DNA of 64,000 nucleotides from JARRQJ01 sp037381915 (GTDB taxonomy: Bacteria > Pseudomonadota > Gammaproteobacteria > DRLM01), in contig JARRQJ010000021.1 in the NCBI GenBank assembly GCA_037381915.1, forward strand, positions 1-64,000, in the 5' to 3' direction. Under the pieces are notes generated by a model. The model did no database searches and had not been told where the DNA came from. It worked only from the letters and a program-made list of their open reading frames with translations. This document shows positions 9,190 through 18,365 of this stretch, piece after piece; within the stretch, counting starts at the first letter, position 1; each line of letters begins with the position of its first letter. The position numbers and the translations under genes were made by a program.

Positions 9190-9277
9190 TGGCGGAGAGG
9201 GAGGGATTCGAACCCCCGGACGGTTGCCCGTCAACGGTTTTCAAGACCGCCGCTTTCGACCACTCAGCCACCTCTCC
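9190..9277 (-). tRNA. tRNA-Ser (anticodon UGA)
   Basis: The reverse strand folds as a class II tRNA: acceptor GGAGAGG paired with CCTCTCC, a D-arm containing GCTGAGTGG, anticodon loop CTTGAAA giving UGA, a long variable arm (GTTGACGGGCAACCGTC region), a T-loop TTCGAAT, discriminator G, and an encoded CCA. The long variable arm and the anticodon identify it as a UCA/UCN serine tRNA. It stands alone between cbpA and the yccA-like gene. Confidence 0.97.
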
Positions 9278-9411
9278 CAAGCGGAGCAAGAGCATAACCG
9301 ATGACCTGCAACTAATTCTAGCGACCCCAGTCAAAATCAACGTTAATATTTACGCAAAGCGGACGATTGGAATTTCATCGGGTAATGCGTAGACTGTGCC
9401 CGTTGAATGTC

Positions 9412-9433
9412 GTGAAAATTTTCACAGGAGGTC
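9412..9433 (+). promoter_or_regulatory. 14-bp palindrome abutting the yccA Shine-Dalgarno
   Basis: GTGAAAATTTTCAC (9412-9425) is a perfect palindrome directly followed by AGGAGGTC (9426-9433), the strongest ribosome site seen here, eight bases before the ATG at 9442. As DNA it could bind a dimeric repressor; as RNA its weak AT-rich stem would stack against the ribosome site. Which, if either, is unknown. Confidence 0.5.
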
Positions 9434-9441
9434 TATTCGAT

Positions 9442-10110
9442 ATGAATCCGTATCAACAGCAGATTGCCGTTGGCAGCCGTTCGAGCACCACGGCGAACAA
9501 GCTGATTCGGAACACCTATACCCTATTGGCCATGACGCTGCTATTCAGCGCGGCCACCGCCGGGGCATCCATCGCCTATAATCTGCCCTATCCCGGCGTA
9601 CTCATCACCCTGGTGGGTTATTTCGGTTTGCTGTTCCTCACCTACAAACTACGGGACAGTGCCTGGGGACTGCTCTCCATATTCGGCCTCACCGGTTTCA
9701 TGGGATTGACCCTGGGGCCGATCGTAGCCCAGTATCTGCACCTGCCCAACGGCACGCATATCGTGATGACGGCCATGGGTGGTACCGGCGCAATCTTCCT
9801 GGGCTTGTCAGCCTATGCCCTCACCAGCCGCAAGGATTTCAGCTTCCTGGGCGGGTTCCTCATGGCCGGGATTCTGGTGGCGTTCCTGGCCGGCCTGGCG
9901 GCGATATTCTTTCACATGCCCGCCTTGTCCCTGGGCGTAGCCGCCATGTTCACCCTGCTGATGTGCGGCATGATCCTGTTCGAGACCAGCCAACTGGTGC
10001 ATGGCGGTGAGACCAACTATATCCTCGCCACCATCAGCCTGTACGTGAGCATCTATAACCTGTTCCTGAGCCTGTTGCAGCTGATCGGTGCCTTCAGCGG
10101 CGACGATTGA
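9442..10110 (+). CDS. yccA: Bax inhibitor-1/YccA family membrane protein
   Basis: A 222-residue integral membrane protein with seven hydrophobic segments, matching the BI-1/YccA family. In E. coli YccA is an FtsH substrate and modulator of membrane proteolysis, interacting with HflKC; some members conduct Ca2+. The N-terminal 25 residues are polar (SRSSTTANKLIRNTYTLLA), the family's usual cytoplasmic start. The ATG at 9442 is fixed by a strong AGGAGG. An intrinsic terminator follows directly, so the gene is probably monocistronic. Confidence 0.9.
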   Translation: MNPYQQQIAVGSRSSTTANKLIRNTYTLLAMTLLFSAATAGASIAYNLPYPGVLITLVGYFGLLFLTYKLRDSAWGLLSIFGLTGFMGLTLGPIVAQYLHLPNGTHIVMTAMGGTGAIFLGLSAYALTSRKDFSFLGGFLMAGILVAFLAGLAAIFFHMPALSLGVAAMFTLLMCGMILFETSQLVHGGETNYILATISLYVSIYNLFLSLLQLIGAFSGDD

Positions 10111-10138
10111 TCCTTACCTTCTATCCGCGCATGGGTCG

Positions 10139-10169
10139 ACCCCGGCCGCCTCCGGCGACCGGGGTTTTT
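10139..10169 (+). terminator. Rho-independent terminator of the yccA-like gene
   Basis: ACCCCGG (10139-10145) pairs with CCGGGGT (10159-10165), with a further GC-rich inner stem between them, and is followed by a run of T. It overlaps the stop region of the convergent cysG gene. Confidence 0.8.
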
Positions 10170-11554
10170 CATTTTCCGAACCACTCCAGGCTATCGTGCA
10201 ACTTCACCACCCCGCCGATGATGAGCAGGGTCGGGGCGTGGACATCCTGTTTGGCCACGATGGCCGGCAGGCTTTCCAAACTGCCGATCAACACCCGTTG
10301 CCCGGCGGTGGTGCCCCGCTCCACCAGGGCGGCGGGCATGGCAGCCGCCATGCCGTGGGCGATCAATTCCCGGCACAGGATGTCCAGGCCAGAGAGTCCC
10401 ATGTAGACCACCAAGGTCTGCGCAGGCTGGATCAGGGCATCCCAGTTGAGATCCATGCTGCCGTCCTTGAGATGACCGGTCACGAACAGCACCGACTGGG
10501 CAAAGTCGCGGTGGGTGAGCGGGATGCCCGCATAGGCCGCACAGCCGTTGGCGGCGGAGATCCCCGGTACGATCTGGAAGGGAATGCCCTCGTCGGCCAA
10601 AGTGGCGATTTCTTCGCCGCCGCGGCCGAAGATGAACGGATCGCCGCCCTTGAGCCGCAACACCCGTTTCCCATCTCTGGCCAGCTTTACCAGCAGGGCG
10701 TTGATCTCTTCCTGACGAACGCTGTGGAAACTGCGGCGTTTGCCCACATAGATGCGTTCCGCCTCGCGGCGCACCAGGTCGAGAATGGCCGGCTGCACCA
10801 GACGGTCGTAGAGCACCACGTCGCACTGTTGCATGAGACGCAGGGCGCGGAAGGACAACAGGTCGGGATCGCCGGGCCCGGCGCCCACCAGATAAACCTC
10901 ACCGCACCGCAGTCCGTCGGTATCCGCCTTGTCCAGGGCCGCCTGCAGGGCGTGGGCCGCCGCTGCTTCCCGCCCGGCATGGACCAATTCCGCGACCGGG
11001 CCTTGCAGGGTCTCCTCCCAGAAGCGGCGCCGTACCGCGCCCTGGGGCAGCCGGGCCTTGACGACATGGCGGAAGCGCCCGGCCAACTCCGCCAGGCGTC
11101 CGTAAGTTGCCGGGATCAAGGTCTCCAGGCGCGCGCGCAACAAGCGCGCCAACACCGGCGCCGCGCCGGCGGTGGAGACCGCCACGGTGACGGGAGAGCG
11201 GTCGATAACGGACGGAAAGATGAAACTGCACAGTTCGGGATGGTCCACCACGTTGACCGGGATACGGCGCTTGCGAGCCAAATCCGAGACCCGTCGGTTG
11301 ATGACTTCGTCATCCGTGGCGGCCACGGCCAGGACGCACTCCGCCAGATGGCCGGCATCAAATGCTTCTGCGAGATGCCTGATCTCTCCCGCGGCGTGGC
11401 GCGCGCCCAACGGCGGACCCAGCTGCGGCGACACCACCGTGATCCGCGCGCCGGCGCGCAGCAGCGCCTCCACCTTGCGCGCCGCGATTTCACCCCCGCC
11501 CACCACCAGGCAGGGGCGTCCCTTGATATCGAAAAAGAGCGGCAGGTATTTCAT
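10169..11554 (-). CDS. cysG: Siroheme synthase CysG (trifunctional)
   Basis: Makes siroheme from uroporphyrinogen III. The N-terminal half is the NAD-dependent dehydrogenase/ferrochelatase domain, with VVGGGEIAARK (about residues 18-27) and the dimer segment. The C-terminal half, from about residue 217 (VYLVGAGPGDPDLLSFRA), is the SAM uroporphyrinogen methyltransferase with RLKGGDPFIFGRGGEE. At 461 residues both modules are complete. It lies last in the minus-strand run after serS (81-base gap). Siroheme serves sulfite and nitrite reductases, none of which is in the window. Confidence 0.97.
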   Translation of the reverse strand: MKYLPLFFDIKGRPCLVVGGGEIAARKVEALLRAGARITVVSPQLGPPLGARHAAGEIRHLAEAFDAGHLAECVLAVAATDDEVINRRVSDLARKRRIPVNVVDHPELCSFIFPSVIDRSPVTVAVSTAGAAPVLARLLRARLETLIPATYGRLAELAGRFRHVVKARLPQGAVRRRFWEETLQGPVAELVHAGREAAAAHALQAALDKADTDGLRCGEVYLVGAGPGDPDLLSFRALRLMQQCDVVLYDRLVQPAILDLVRREAERIYVGKRRSFHSVRQEEINALLVKLARDGKRVLRLKGGDPFIFGRGGEEIATLADEGIPFQIVPGISAANGCAAYAGIPLTHRDFAQSVLFVTGHLKDGSMDLNWDALIQPAQTLVVYMGLSGLDILCRELIAHGMAAAMPAALVERGTTAGQRVLIGSLESLPAIVAKQDVHAPTLLIIGGVVKLHDSLEWFGK

Positions 11555-11635
11555 TGCTTGGATCGATAACGAAAATTCAGCCTACTCGCGGGACCACTCT
11601 CCCCCATTGCGGAAAAGAGGCGAGTCGGCTGCGCA

Positions 11636-12910
11636 TCAGCCGATGACGGTGACATCGCCCATGTAGGGATGCAGGGCCTCCGGTACCCGGATGCGGCCGT
11701 TCTCATCCTGATAATTTTCCATGATCGCCACCAGGGTGCGACCTACGGCGAGACCGGAACCGTTCAGGGTATGCACCAACTCCGGTTTACCGGTGACCGG
11801 ATTGCGCCAGCGCGCCTGCAGGCGCCGCGCTTGGAAGTCCTCGAAATTGCTGCACGAGGAGATCTCGCGATACTTCTGCTGCCCGGGCAGCCACACTTCC
11901 AGATCATAGGTCTTGGCCGCGGAAAAACCGATATCACCGCTGCACAAGGCCATGACGCGGTACGGCAGTCCCAGTCGCTGCAACACGGTTTCGGCGTGGC
12001 CGGTGAGCTGTTCCAATGCGTCATAGGAATCCGCGGGGCGCACGATCTGCACCAGTTCCACCTTTTCGAATTGATGCTGGCGGATCATGCCGCGGGTGTC
12101 CTTGCCATAGGAACCGGCTTCACTGCGAAAACACGGCGTGTGGGCGGCATATTTGCGTGGCATGGCATCGGCTTCGAGGATCACGTCGCGGGCGATGTTG
12201 GTCACCGGCACCTCGGCGGTGGGAATGAGGTAGTATTGGTGCTCACCGTGCAATTTAAACAGGTCCTCTTCGAACTTGGGCAATTGCCCGGTGCCGCGAA
12301 GGCTCTCGGCATTCACCACATAAGGGACGTAGGTTTCCGTGTAACCGTGCTCGCCGGTGTGCAGGTCCAGCATGAATTGGATCAAGGCGCGGTGCAGCCG
12401 CGCCAGCGGCCCGCTCATCAGCGCGAAGCGCGTGCCGGCGATCTTGGCCGCCGTTTCAAAATCCAGCAGCCCCAGACCATCGCCTATATCCACATGGTCC
12501 TTGGGTGTGAAAGCGAAGGTGCGCGGCTCGCCCCAGCGGCGCACCTCCACGTTGTCGTTCTCGTCCTTGCCCGTCGGCACCGATTCGTGGGGAATATTGG
12601 GCACCCCCAACAGAATGTCGTTGAGTTCCGTCTGCAGCTCCTCGAGGCGGGTCTCGCCTTGTTTGAGCTCATCGCCGAGCTTGGCGACCTCCGCCATCAG
12701 CGGCGCGATACCCTCGCCCGCGGCCTTGGCCTTGCCGATGGCCTTGGAGCGGGTATTGCGCTCGTTCTGCAGGGCCTGGGTGCGCACCTGCACCTCCTTG
12801 CGCGCCGCTTCCAAAGCGGCGATGCGCGCCGTGTCCAATTGATATCCACGGACGGCCAGTCGCGCGGCGGTCTCGTCCAGCTGGTTGCGGATCAGTCTGG
12901 GGTCAAGCAT
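11636..12910 (-). CDS. serS: Seryl-tRNA synthetase
   Basis: Charges tRNA-Ser and the selenocysteine tRNA. The N-terminal 100 residues form the long antiparallel coiled coil that grips the tRNA variable arm (rich in KAAGEGIAPLMAEVAKLGDEL-type heptads). The class II catalytic core has motif 2 as CFRSEAGSYGKDTRGMIRQH and motif 3 as GSGLAVGRTLVAIMEN. The length of 424 is normal. It sits 14 bases after the DUF190 gene, between crcB and cysG. Its substrate tRNA-Ser(UGA) is also in the window. Confidence 0.98.
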   Translation of the reverse strand: MLDPRLIRNQLDETAARLAVRGYQLDTARIAALEAARKEVQVRTQALQNERNTRSKAIGKAKAAGEGIAPLMAEVAKLGDELKQGETRLEELQTELNDILLGVPNIPHESVPTGKDENDNVEVRRWGEPRTFAFTPKDHVDIGDGLGLLDFETAAKIAGTRFALMSGPLARLHRALIQFMLDLHTGEHGYTETYVPYVVNAESLRGTGQLPKFEEDLFKLHGEHQYYLIPTAEVPVTNIARDVILEADAMPRKYAAHTPCFRSEAGSYGKDTRGMIRQHQFEKVELVQIVRPADSYDALEQLTGHAETVLQRLGLPYRVMALCSGDIGFSAAKTYDLEVWLPGQQKYREISSCSNFEDFQARRLQARWRNPVTGKPELVHTLNGSGLAVGRTLVAIMENYQDENGRIRVPEALHPYMGDVTVIG

Positions 12911-12924
12911 GTACTACCCTTTCA

Positions 12925-13242
12925 TCACTCATCGTCATCTTCGTTCACATAAGCCGTCCAGTGGATGATATGGCCCGGCTTGATGGAGGTGTGGATATGC
13001 TCGATGATGCTGGTGATCTTGTCCGGCGTATCGAAGAACTCCACCACCACCGGCAGATCCAGCGACAGGTCCACCAGACGCGCCGAGTGGATCTCGCCGG
13101 ACGGGCCAAATCCGGAAATACCACGAAACACCGTCACGCCCCTGACCTTCTCCCAATCGTGGAGGCGGCGCAACAGGCTTTCCAGCTGCCCCTCCTTCTC
13201 GCTGAGATAGATGCGTACCACCGTGACTTCCGTCGTCTTCAT
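12925..13242 (-). CDS. DUF190 PII-like small protein
   Basis: A 105-residue protein of the DUF190 family, which has a ferredoxin-like/PII-like fold. The visible motifs are VVRIYLSEKE at the start, GVTVFRGISGFG in the middle, and DLPVVVEFFDTPDKI. The start at 13242 gives an ATGA overlap with the crcB stop, a strong sign of translational coupling. DUF190 genes often accompany CrcB fluoride channels, so a regulatory or sensing role in fluoride export is plausible, but the ligand is not established here. Confidence 0.85.
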   Translation of the reverse strand: MKTTEVTVVRIYLSEKEGQLESLLRRLHDWEKVRGVTVFRGISGFGPSGEIHSARLVDLSLDLPVVVEFFDTPDKITSIIEHIHTSIKPGHIIHWTAYVNEDDDE

Positions 13243-13613
13243 AGCCGTCTCCCCATGGCAACGCCCAGCCACACCGCGGCCAGACACAAGCTGACGCTCA
13301 ACAACATATTCAGCAGCGCCTTGATATTCTCACCGTCTTCAATGAGCGCGAAGGTCTCCATGGAGAAGGTGGAAAAAGTGGTAAAGGCGCCGAGCATGCC
13401 GATCAGTACTACCGCCCGCCATTCCACGCTCACGGCCAGGCGCTCCACCAGCAACACGAACAAAAATCCCATCATCAGCGATCCCAGGACGTTTACCAAC
13501 AGCGTGCCGTAGGGAAACGCGCGTCCTACCAGGCTGTATAAACCGGTGGAGGCCAGATAACGCATCACCGCCCCGATGGAGCCGCCGAGGGCAATGGCCA
13601 GAATATGCTTCAC
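13239..13613 (-). CDS. crcB: Fluoride channel CrcB/Fluc
   Basis: A dual-topology dimeric F- channel that lowers cytoplasmic fluoride. Four transmembrane segments fit in 124 residues. Signature motifs are GGSIGAVMRY near the N-terminus, GTLLVNVLGS around residues 36-45, and GAFTTFSTFS near 75-84, containing the polar-track Phe residues and the central Na+ site region. I see no obvious fluoride riboswitch in the 138 bases before it. It overlaps the DUF190 gene by four bases. Confidence 0.94.
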   Translation of the reverse strand: MKHILAIALGGSIGAVMRYLASTGLYSLVGRAFPYGTLLVNVLGSLMMGFLFVLLVERLAVSVEWRAVVLIGMLGAFTTFSTFSMETFALIEDGENIKALLNMLLSVSLCLAAVWLGVAMGRRL

Positions 13614-13751
13614 TTGCAGTTACCTCACAACTTGGCACGGAGGGTGCGAAGATAAGTTTCCGATCTACGGCGGATAAGACGACTCTGCCGAATATCTCTG
13701 CTATTCGGCCAACCACCCGCCTCCATTAGTCCCTCTCCGTACTTTGCGTGC

Positions 13752-15080
13752 TTAAAGCTTTTTCTTATCCAGGTCCCGCAATTGGGCCAGCTTCTCGGCG
13801 ATCTTGATCTCCAGACCGCGCTGTACCGGATGATAATACACCCGCTCGCCCAGTTCCTCCGGAAAATAACGTTCTCCAGCGGCGTAGGCATCCGGCTCGT
13901 CATGAGCGTAGCGGTATTGCCGGCCGTACCCCAATTCCTTCAGCAAGCGGGTCGGGGCGTTGCGCAGGTGTAGCGGCACCGCCAGTGACCCGCTGTCGCG
14001 GGCATCCTGCATGGCGGCGCCGAAGGCCGTATAGACCGCGTTGCTCTTGGCGGCGCAGGCCAGGTAGGTGACCGCCTGAGCGATGGCCAAGTCCCCTTCC
14101 GGGCTGCCGAGACGCTCCTGGACGTCCCAGGCGTTGAGGGTGATCTGCAGGGCACGCGGGTCGGCGTTGCCGATATCCTCGCTGGCCATGCGTACCACCC
14201 GCCTTGCGATATAGAGGGGATCGCAGCCGCCGTCCAGCATGCGCGCCAGCCAATACAGGGCTGCGTCCGGTGCGGAGCCGCGCACCGCCTTGTGCAGCGC
14301 CGAGATCTGATCGTAAAACGCCTCGCCGCCCTTATCGAAGCGCCGTGGCGTCCCCCCCGCCAATACCTCATTCAGCAAGGCTTCGTCGATGCTGCGCCGA
14401 CCCTGGGCCGCGGCGTAGCCTGCGGCGATCTCCAGATAATTGAGGGCGCGGCGGGCATCGCCGTCCGCCGCGGCGGCGATACGCGCCCGCAGTTCCGCCG
14501 CGATCTCCAGGCCCTGGCCGCCCAGACCGCGCTCCTCGTCCGCCAGGGCACGGTCGATCACCCGCCCCAGTTCCTCTCCGGTCAGAGAACGCAGCACATA
14601 TACCCGGGCGCGGGACAGCAAGGCGTTATTGAGTTCGAAAGAGGGATTTTCCGTGGTGGCGCCGATGAGGGTGACCGTGCCATCCTCCACGTAAGGGAGA
14701 AAGGCGTCCTGCTGCGACTTGTTGAAACGGTGGACCTCGTCGACGAACAACACCGTGGCCGTGCCGTCGGCGGCCCGGGCCTGCTTGGCCTGTTCTACCG
14801 CGGTGCGCACCTCCTTGACGCCGGACAGTACTGCCGACAGGCCGAGGAATTGGGCCGCCACACGGCGCGCCACGAGCCGCGCCAAGGTCGTCTTACCTGT
14901 GCCGGGCGGCCCCCACAGAACCATGGAATGGAGCCGGCCCTTTTCGATGGCGATACGTAATGGTTTACCGTCCCCCAACAAATGGGTCTGCCCGGCGAAT
15001 TCATCCAGATCACGGGGGCGCATACGGTCGGCCAAGGGCTGACCACTCATATCCGGCGTGTTGAAAAGGTCGTCCTTCAA
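13752..15080 (-). CDS. rarA: Replication-associated recombination protein A (RarA/MgsA)
   Basis: A clamp-loader-like AAA+ ATPase that acts at stalled forks and interacts with SSB. Walker A is LWGPPGTGKTT (residues 55-65), Walker B is VLFVDEVHRF, sensor 1 lies in IGATTENPSF, and the C-terminal tetramerisation domain includes RRVVRMASEDIGNADP and YHPVQRGLE. 442 residues is standard. It follows lolA with only seven bases between them, as in E. coli (lolA-rarA-serS). Confidence 0.97.
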   Translation of the reverse strand: MKDDLFNTPDMSGQPLADRMRPRDLDEFAGQTHLLGDGKPLRIAIEKGRLHSMVLWGPPGTGKTTLARLVARRVAAQFLGLSAVLSGVKEVRTAVEQAKQARAADGTATVLFVDEVHRFNKSQQDAFLPYVEDGTVTLIGATTENPSFELNNALLSRARVYVLRSLTGEELGRVIDRALADEERGLGGQGLEIAAELRARIAAAADGDARRALNYLEIAAGYAAAQGRRSIDEALLNEVLAGGTPRRFDKGGEAFYDQISALHKAVRGSAPDAALYWLARMLDGGCDPLYIARRVVRMASEDIGNADPRALQITLNAWDVQERLGSPEGDLAIAQAVTYLACAAKSNAVYTAFGAAMQDARDSGSLAVPLHLRNAPTRLLKELGYGRQYRYAHDEPDAYAAGERYFPEELGERVYYHPVQRGLEIKIAEKLAQLRDLDKKKL

Positions 15081-15087
15081 GACGGGC

Positions 15088-15717
15088 TCAGTCCCCTACC
15101 ACATCTACACCGGGAGGCGGCGTAAATTCAAACAGCGAGGGATCCAGGCGGGAATTGCGCTGCAGATGGGAAAATTCCAGGCGGGTGGTGTGGCCGAAAT
15201 TATCCTGCAATTCCATGATGCGCAGATCATGGCGGTCGAAACCCAGGCGAATATACTCGAAACTGCTGTCCTTTTGCCGGGGGGTCAGTTCCACCCATTC
15301 CAGTTTATCGATGGCGCCGAGTTCCCTTATGGTGAAGCTGCTTTCCAGGGAGTCGCCGCTGCTCAACAATTGTGCCGGAGTGTTGCCTACCGCCTCACCG
15401 AGTTTTTTTACGGTGACCTGCTCCAATTCAGCATCGTACAGCCACACCTTTTTGCTGTTGGCGACGATCAACTGGTGATAGGGTGAGGTGTAGTCCCAAT
15501 GAAATTTTCCGGGTCGTTGGATGGCGAAGGTCCCGTGCGCCCGCTGGCTCACGTGGTTGTGCTGATCGAAGGTGGTTTGCGAGAAATCGCCCCGCAGCGA
15601 ATGCACATCGTTGAAAAAGGCATGCAAGCGTTCCATGGCGATGCCGGCGTGCGCGGCAGGAACCACCACACACCACATGGAGGCGATAGCGTATACCAAT
15701 TGTCTGGAAAATTTCAT
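15088..15717 (-). CDS. lolA: Outer-membrane lipoprotein carrier LolA
   Basis: Periplasmic chaperone that takes lipoproteins from LolCDE to LolB. A signal peptide (MKFSRQLVYAIASMW...AHA, about residues 1-23) is followed by the half-barrel fold, with LRGDFSQTTFDQ and HWDYTSPYHQLIVANSKKVWLYD, the usual LolA landmarks. The length is 209. It lies between ftsK and rarA, the conserved gammaproteobacterial position. Four predicted client lipoproteins are encoded at 55.7-59.3 kb. Confidence 0.95.
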   Translation of the reverse strand: MKFSRQLVYAIASMWCVVVPAAHAGIAMERLHAFFNDVHSLRGDFSQTTFDQHNHVSQRAHGTFAIQRPGKFHWDYTSPYHQLIVANSKKVWLYDAELEQVTVKKLGEAVGNTPAQLLSSGDSLESSFTIRELGAIDKLEWVELTPRQKDSSFEYIRLGFDRHDLRIMELQDNFGHTTRLEFSHLQRNSRLDPSLFEFTPPPGVDVVGD

Positions 15718-15822
15718 TATGGATGTATGGCAATCAATATCGAAAATAAAGGTGGCGAAGAGCAGCCGATCCCGGGACCCTATGCGACCGTGCTGGATAT
15801 GCCTTTGCCGATGCGATCCAGC

Positions 15823-18105
15823 TCAATTTTCCACTGGTGCCGGTGCCAGCACCTCTCGCATGCCGTTCGCCTGTAATGGCCCCACCACCCCGGCGCGCTC
15901 CATCTGTTCCACCATGCGCGCCGCGCGGTTATAGCCGATCTTGAAGCGCCGCTGCACCGCCGATACCGAGGCACGGCGGCTCTCGGTGACCAGCGCCACC
16001 GCCTGATCGTAGAGGGGATCGCTCTCGATGTTATTGTCGCCTTCGCCCAGATAGCCTCCGGCGTTGCCGTTAGCGTCATTGGCGTCGCCTTCCAGGATCT
16101 CGTCCAGGTATTGGGGATCACCCTTTTGCTTGAGCTCCGCTACCACCTTGTGGACCTCCTGATCGGCCACGAAGGCGCCGTGCACCCGCACCGGCACCCC
16201 GGTGCCGGGCGCCAGATACAGCATGTCACCGTGTCCCAGCAGCTGCTCCGCACCCATTTGATCGAGAATGGTACGGGAGTCGATCTTGGAGGACACCTGG
16301 AAGGCGATACGGGTGGGGATATTGGCCTTGATCAGGCCGGTGATGACGTCTACTGACGGGCGCTGGGTGGCCAGCACCAAATGGATGCCTGCCGCCCGAG
16401 CCTTCTGCGCGAGACGGGCGATGAGCTCTTCCACCTTCTTGCCCACCAGCATCATCATGTCCGCCAATTCGTCGATGATCACGACGATGAACGGCAGGTG
16501 CTCCAGGCTGGGCGCGGTCTGCCCTTCCAGCGGTTTGAACAGGGGATCCGGGATCGGCCGGCCGGCGTCGGCGGCCTCCTTCACCTTGCGGTTGTATCCG
16601 GCTATGTTGCGGACCCCCAGGGCCGACATCAACCGATAGCGGCGATCCATCTCCCCCACGCACCAGCGCAGCGCGTTGGCCGCCTCTTTCATGTCCGTGA
16701 CCACCGGGGCCAGCAGGTGGGGAATCCCCTGGTATACCGACAGCTCCAGCATCTTGGGATCGATGAGGATCATGCGCACGTCCTGGGGTGAGGCCTTGAA
16801 CAGGATGCTGAGGATCATGGCATTGACCGCCACCGATTTCCCCGAACCGGTGGTCCCCGCCACCAGCAGGTGCGGCATGCGGTCCAACTCCGCCATCACC
16901 GGCTGTCCGCTGATGTCCTTGCCCAAGGCCAGAGTGAGGGGTGAGGCAGCATGATCATAGTCCTTGGAGGCCAGCAGCTCGCTGAGGCGCACCGTTTCGC
17001 GGTATTCATTGGGCACCTCCAGCCCGATCACCGATTTGCCGGGGATGACCTCCACCACTCGCACACTGATGGCGGACAAGGCCCGCGCCAGGTCCTTCGC
17101 CAGATTGGTAATCTGGCTGACCTTGACACCAGGGGCCGGCTGCAGCTCGAAGCGGGTGATCACCGGGCCGGGGTGCACCGCCACCACCTGGGCCTCCACG
17201 CCGAAGTCACTGAGCTTCGATTCCAGCAGGCGCGACATGGCCTCCAGGGCATCGGGCGAGATGCGGTGGGCGGACGGTTCGGCTGCATCCAACAAGGACA
17301 GGGTCGGCAGGCTTCCCGGGTCGCCCACCGCCTTGAACAACGGAATCTGCCGTTCCTTCTCGACGCGGCTGCTGGGCGGGAGCTGACGGATGGTCGGTTC
17401 AATGCGCGGCGGGGCATGCGCCTTCAACTTTTTCCTTTTTGCCGCGACCCTGGGCAGCGCCTCCCGGGCGGCATCCCGGCGGGCGCGGCGTTCGACGATA
17501 TATTCGCGCAGGCTCTGCCAAGCGTGCGTGAGCCACGCGACAACGTTCAAGGTGACGCGGCCGGTGGTGTCCATGAGCCATATCCATGACAGGCCGGTAA
17601 ACAGGGTAACGCCAGCCAGGAACAGGGCCAGAAGAAATAACGCGGTGCCCGCCGCATTGAAAGACCTGACCAGGCCGTGGGTCACCACCTCGCCGAGCAC
17701 GCCGCCGCTGTTCACCGGCAAGGACAAGGGATCCATGCCATACAAGGTGGCCAACCCGGCGCCTGCCGCCACTGTCAGGGCGAATCCCGCGCCGCGCAAC
17801 GCCATCTCACGGCCGTTGCCCCGGCTCTCAGCGCCGCGACCGCGGTACAGCAACCAGGCGCTATAGCCCACCATGACGGGAAACAGGTAAGCCAGATATC
17901 CGAAGAGGAACAAAAAGGCGTCGGCGAACCAGGCGCCGGCCACGCCGCCGATATTGGCGATCTTGTCGCCGGAGCCGCTGCGCGACCAACCGGGATCGGC
18001 GGGGTTGTAACTGCTCAGGGACATCAACAGGTAGATGGCGACGGCGCCCAACACCAGCAAACCACCTTCCCGTAATCCACGGCTCATGTGACTGCTGAGA
18101 GCCAT
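15823..18105 (-). CDS. ftsK: DNA translocase FtsK (short-linker form)
   Basis: Couples septation to chromosome dimer resolution at dif. Four transmembrane segments lie in the first 185 residues. A short basic/Pro linker follows, far shorter than in E. coli FtsK. The motor has Walker A GTTGSGKS at about residues 417-424 and Walker B VVIIDELADMMM. The C-terminal gamma winged helix (VSAVQRRFKIGYNRAARMVEQME) reads KOPS. The ATG at 18105 has AAGGAAGG upstream; a TTG at 18141 is less likely. It diverges from trxB. Confidence 0.96.
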   Translation of the reverse strand: MALSSHMSRGLREGGLLVLGAVAIYLLMSLSSYNPADPGWSRSGSGDKIANIGGVAGAWFADAFLFLFGYLAYLFPVMVGYSAWLLYRGRGAESRGNGREMALRGAGFALTVAAGAGLATLYGMDPLSLPVNSGGVLGEVVTHGLVRSFNAAGTALFLLALFLAGVTLFTGLSWIWLMDTTGRVTLNVVAWLTHAWQSLREYIVERRARRDAAREALPRVAAKRKKLKAHAPPRIEPTIRQLPPSSRVEKERQIPLFKAVGDPGSLPTLSLLDAAEPSAHRISPDALEAMSRLLESKLSDFGVEAQVVAVHPGPVITRFELQPAPGVKVSQITNLAKDLARALSAISVRVVEVIPGKSVIGLEVPNEYRETVRLSELLASKDYDHAASPLTLALGKDISGQPVMAELDRMPHLLVAGTTGSGKSVAVNAMILSILFKASPQDVRMILIDPKMLELSVYQGIPHLLAPVVTDMKEAANALRWCVGEMDRRYRLMSALGVRNIAGYNRKVKEAADAGRPIPDPLFKPLEGQTAPSLEHLPFIVVIIDELADMMMLVGKKVEELIARLAQKARAAGIHLVLATQRPSVDVITGLIKANIPTRIAFQVSSKIDSRTILDQMGAEQLLGHGDMLYLAPGTGVPVRVHGAFVADQEVHKVVAELKQKGDPQYLDEILEGDANDANGNAGGYLGEGDNNIESDPLYDQAVALVTESRRASVSAVQRRFKIGYNRAARMVEQMERAGVVGPLQANGMREVLAPAPVEN

Positions 18106-18365
18106 GTCGCGACCTTCCTTTTTCGATGAAGTAGTTGCCAATACCCTGGTCCTGGTTACTCTCTTTCGGTTCCGACCGCTGTCAACTGAGCTAAACCGCT
18201 GCTATTTTAATGAATATCACGCGAATAGTGAACGGCGGCGGGGACGTCCGCAGGGCGCGGCCCCCGGTTGCGGCTTTACCATGCCCCGGGCTTTGCGTAA
18301 CATGAGCGGCCTTCCGCATCGTCCCCTGGTGCCCTGGCCGAATATGATGGAATGACACGATTAGC

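Noticed and set aside
10088..11569. Plus-strand open frame of 493 codons, and similar long frames opposite serS, ftsK and purB
   Set aside because: Antisense to genes with full sets of motifs; the frames are rich in His, Gln and Arg, the mark of GC-rich antisense reading.
13614..13751. Fluoride riboswitch before crcB
   Set aside because: I could not draw the expected pseudoknot; a covariance-model search would be decisive.
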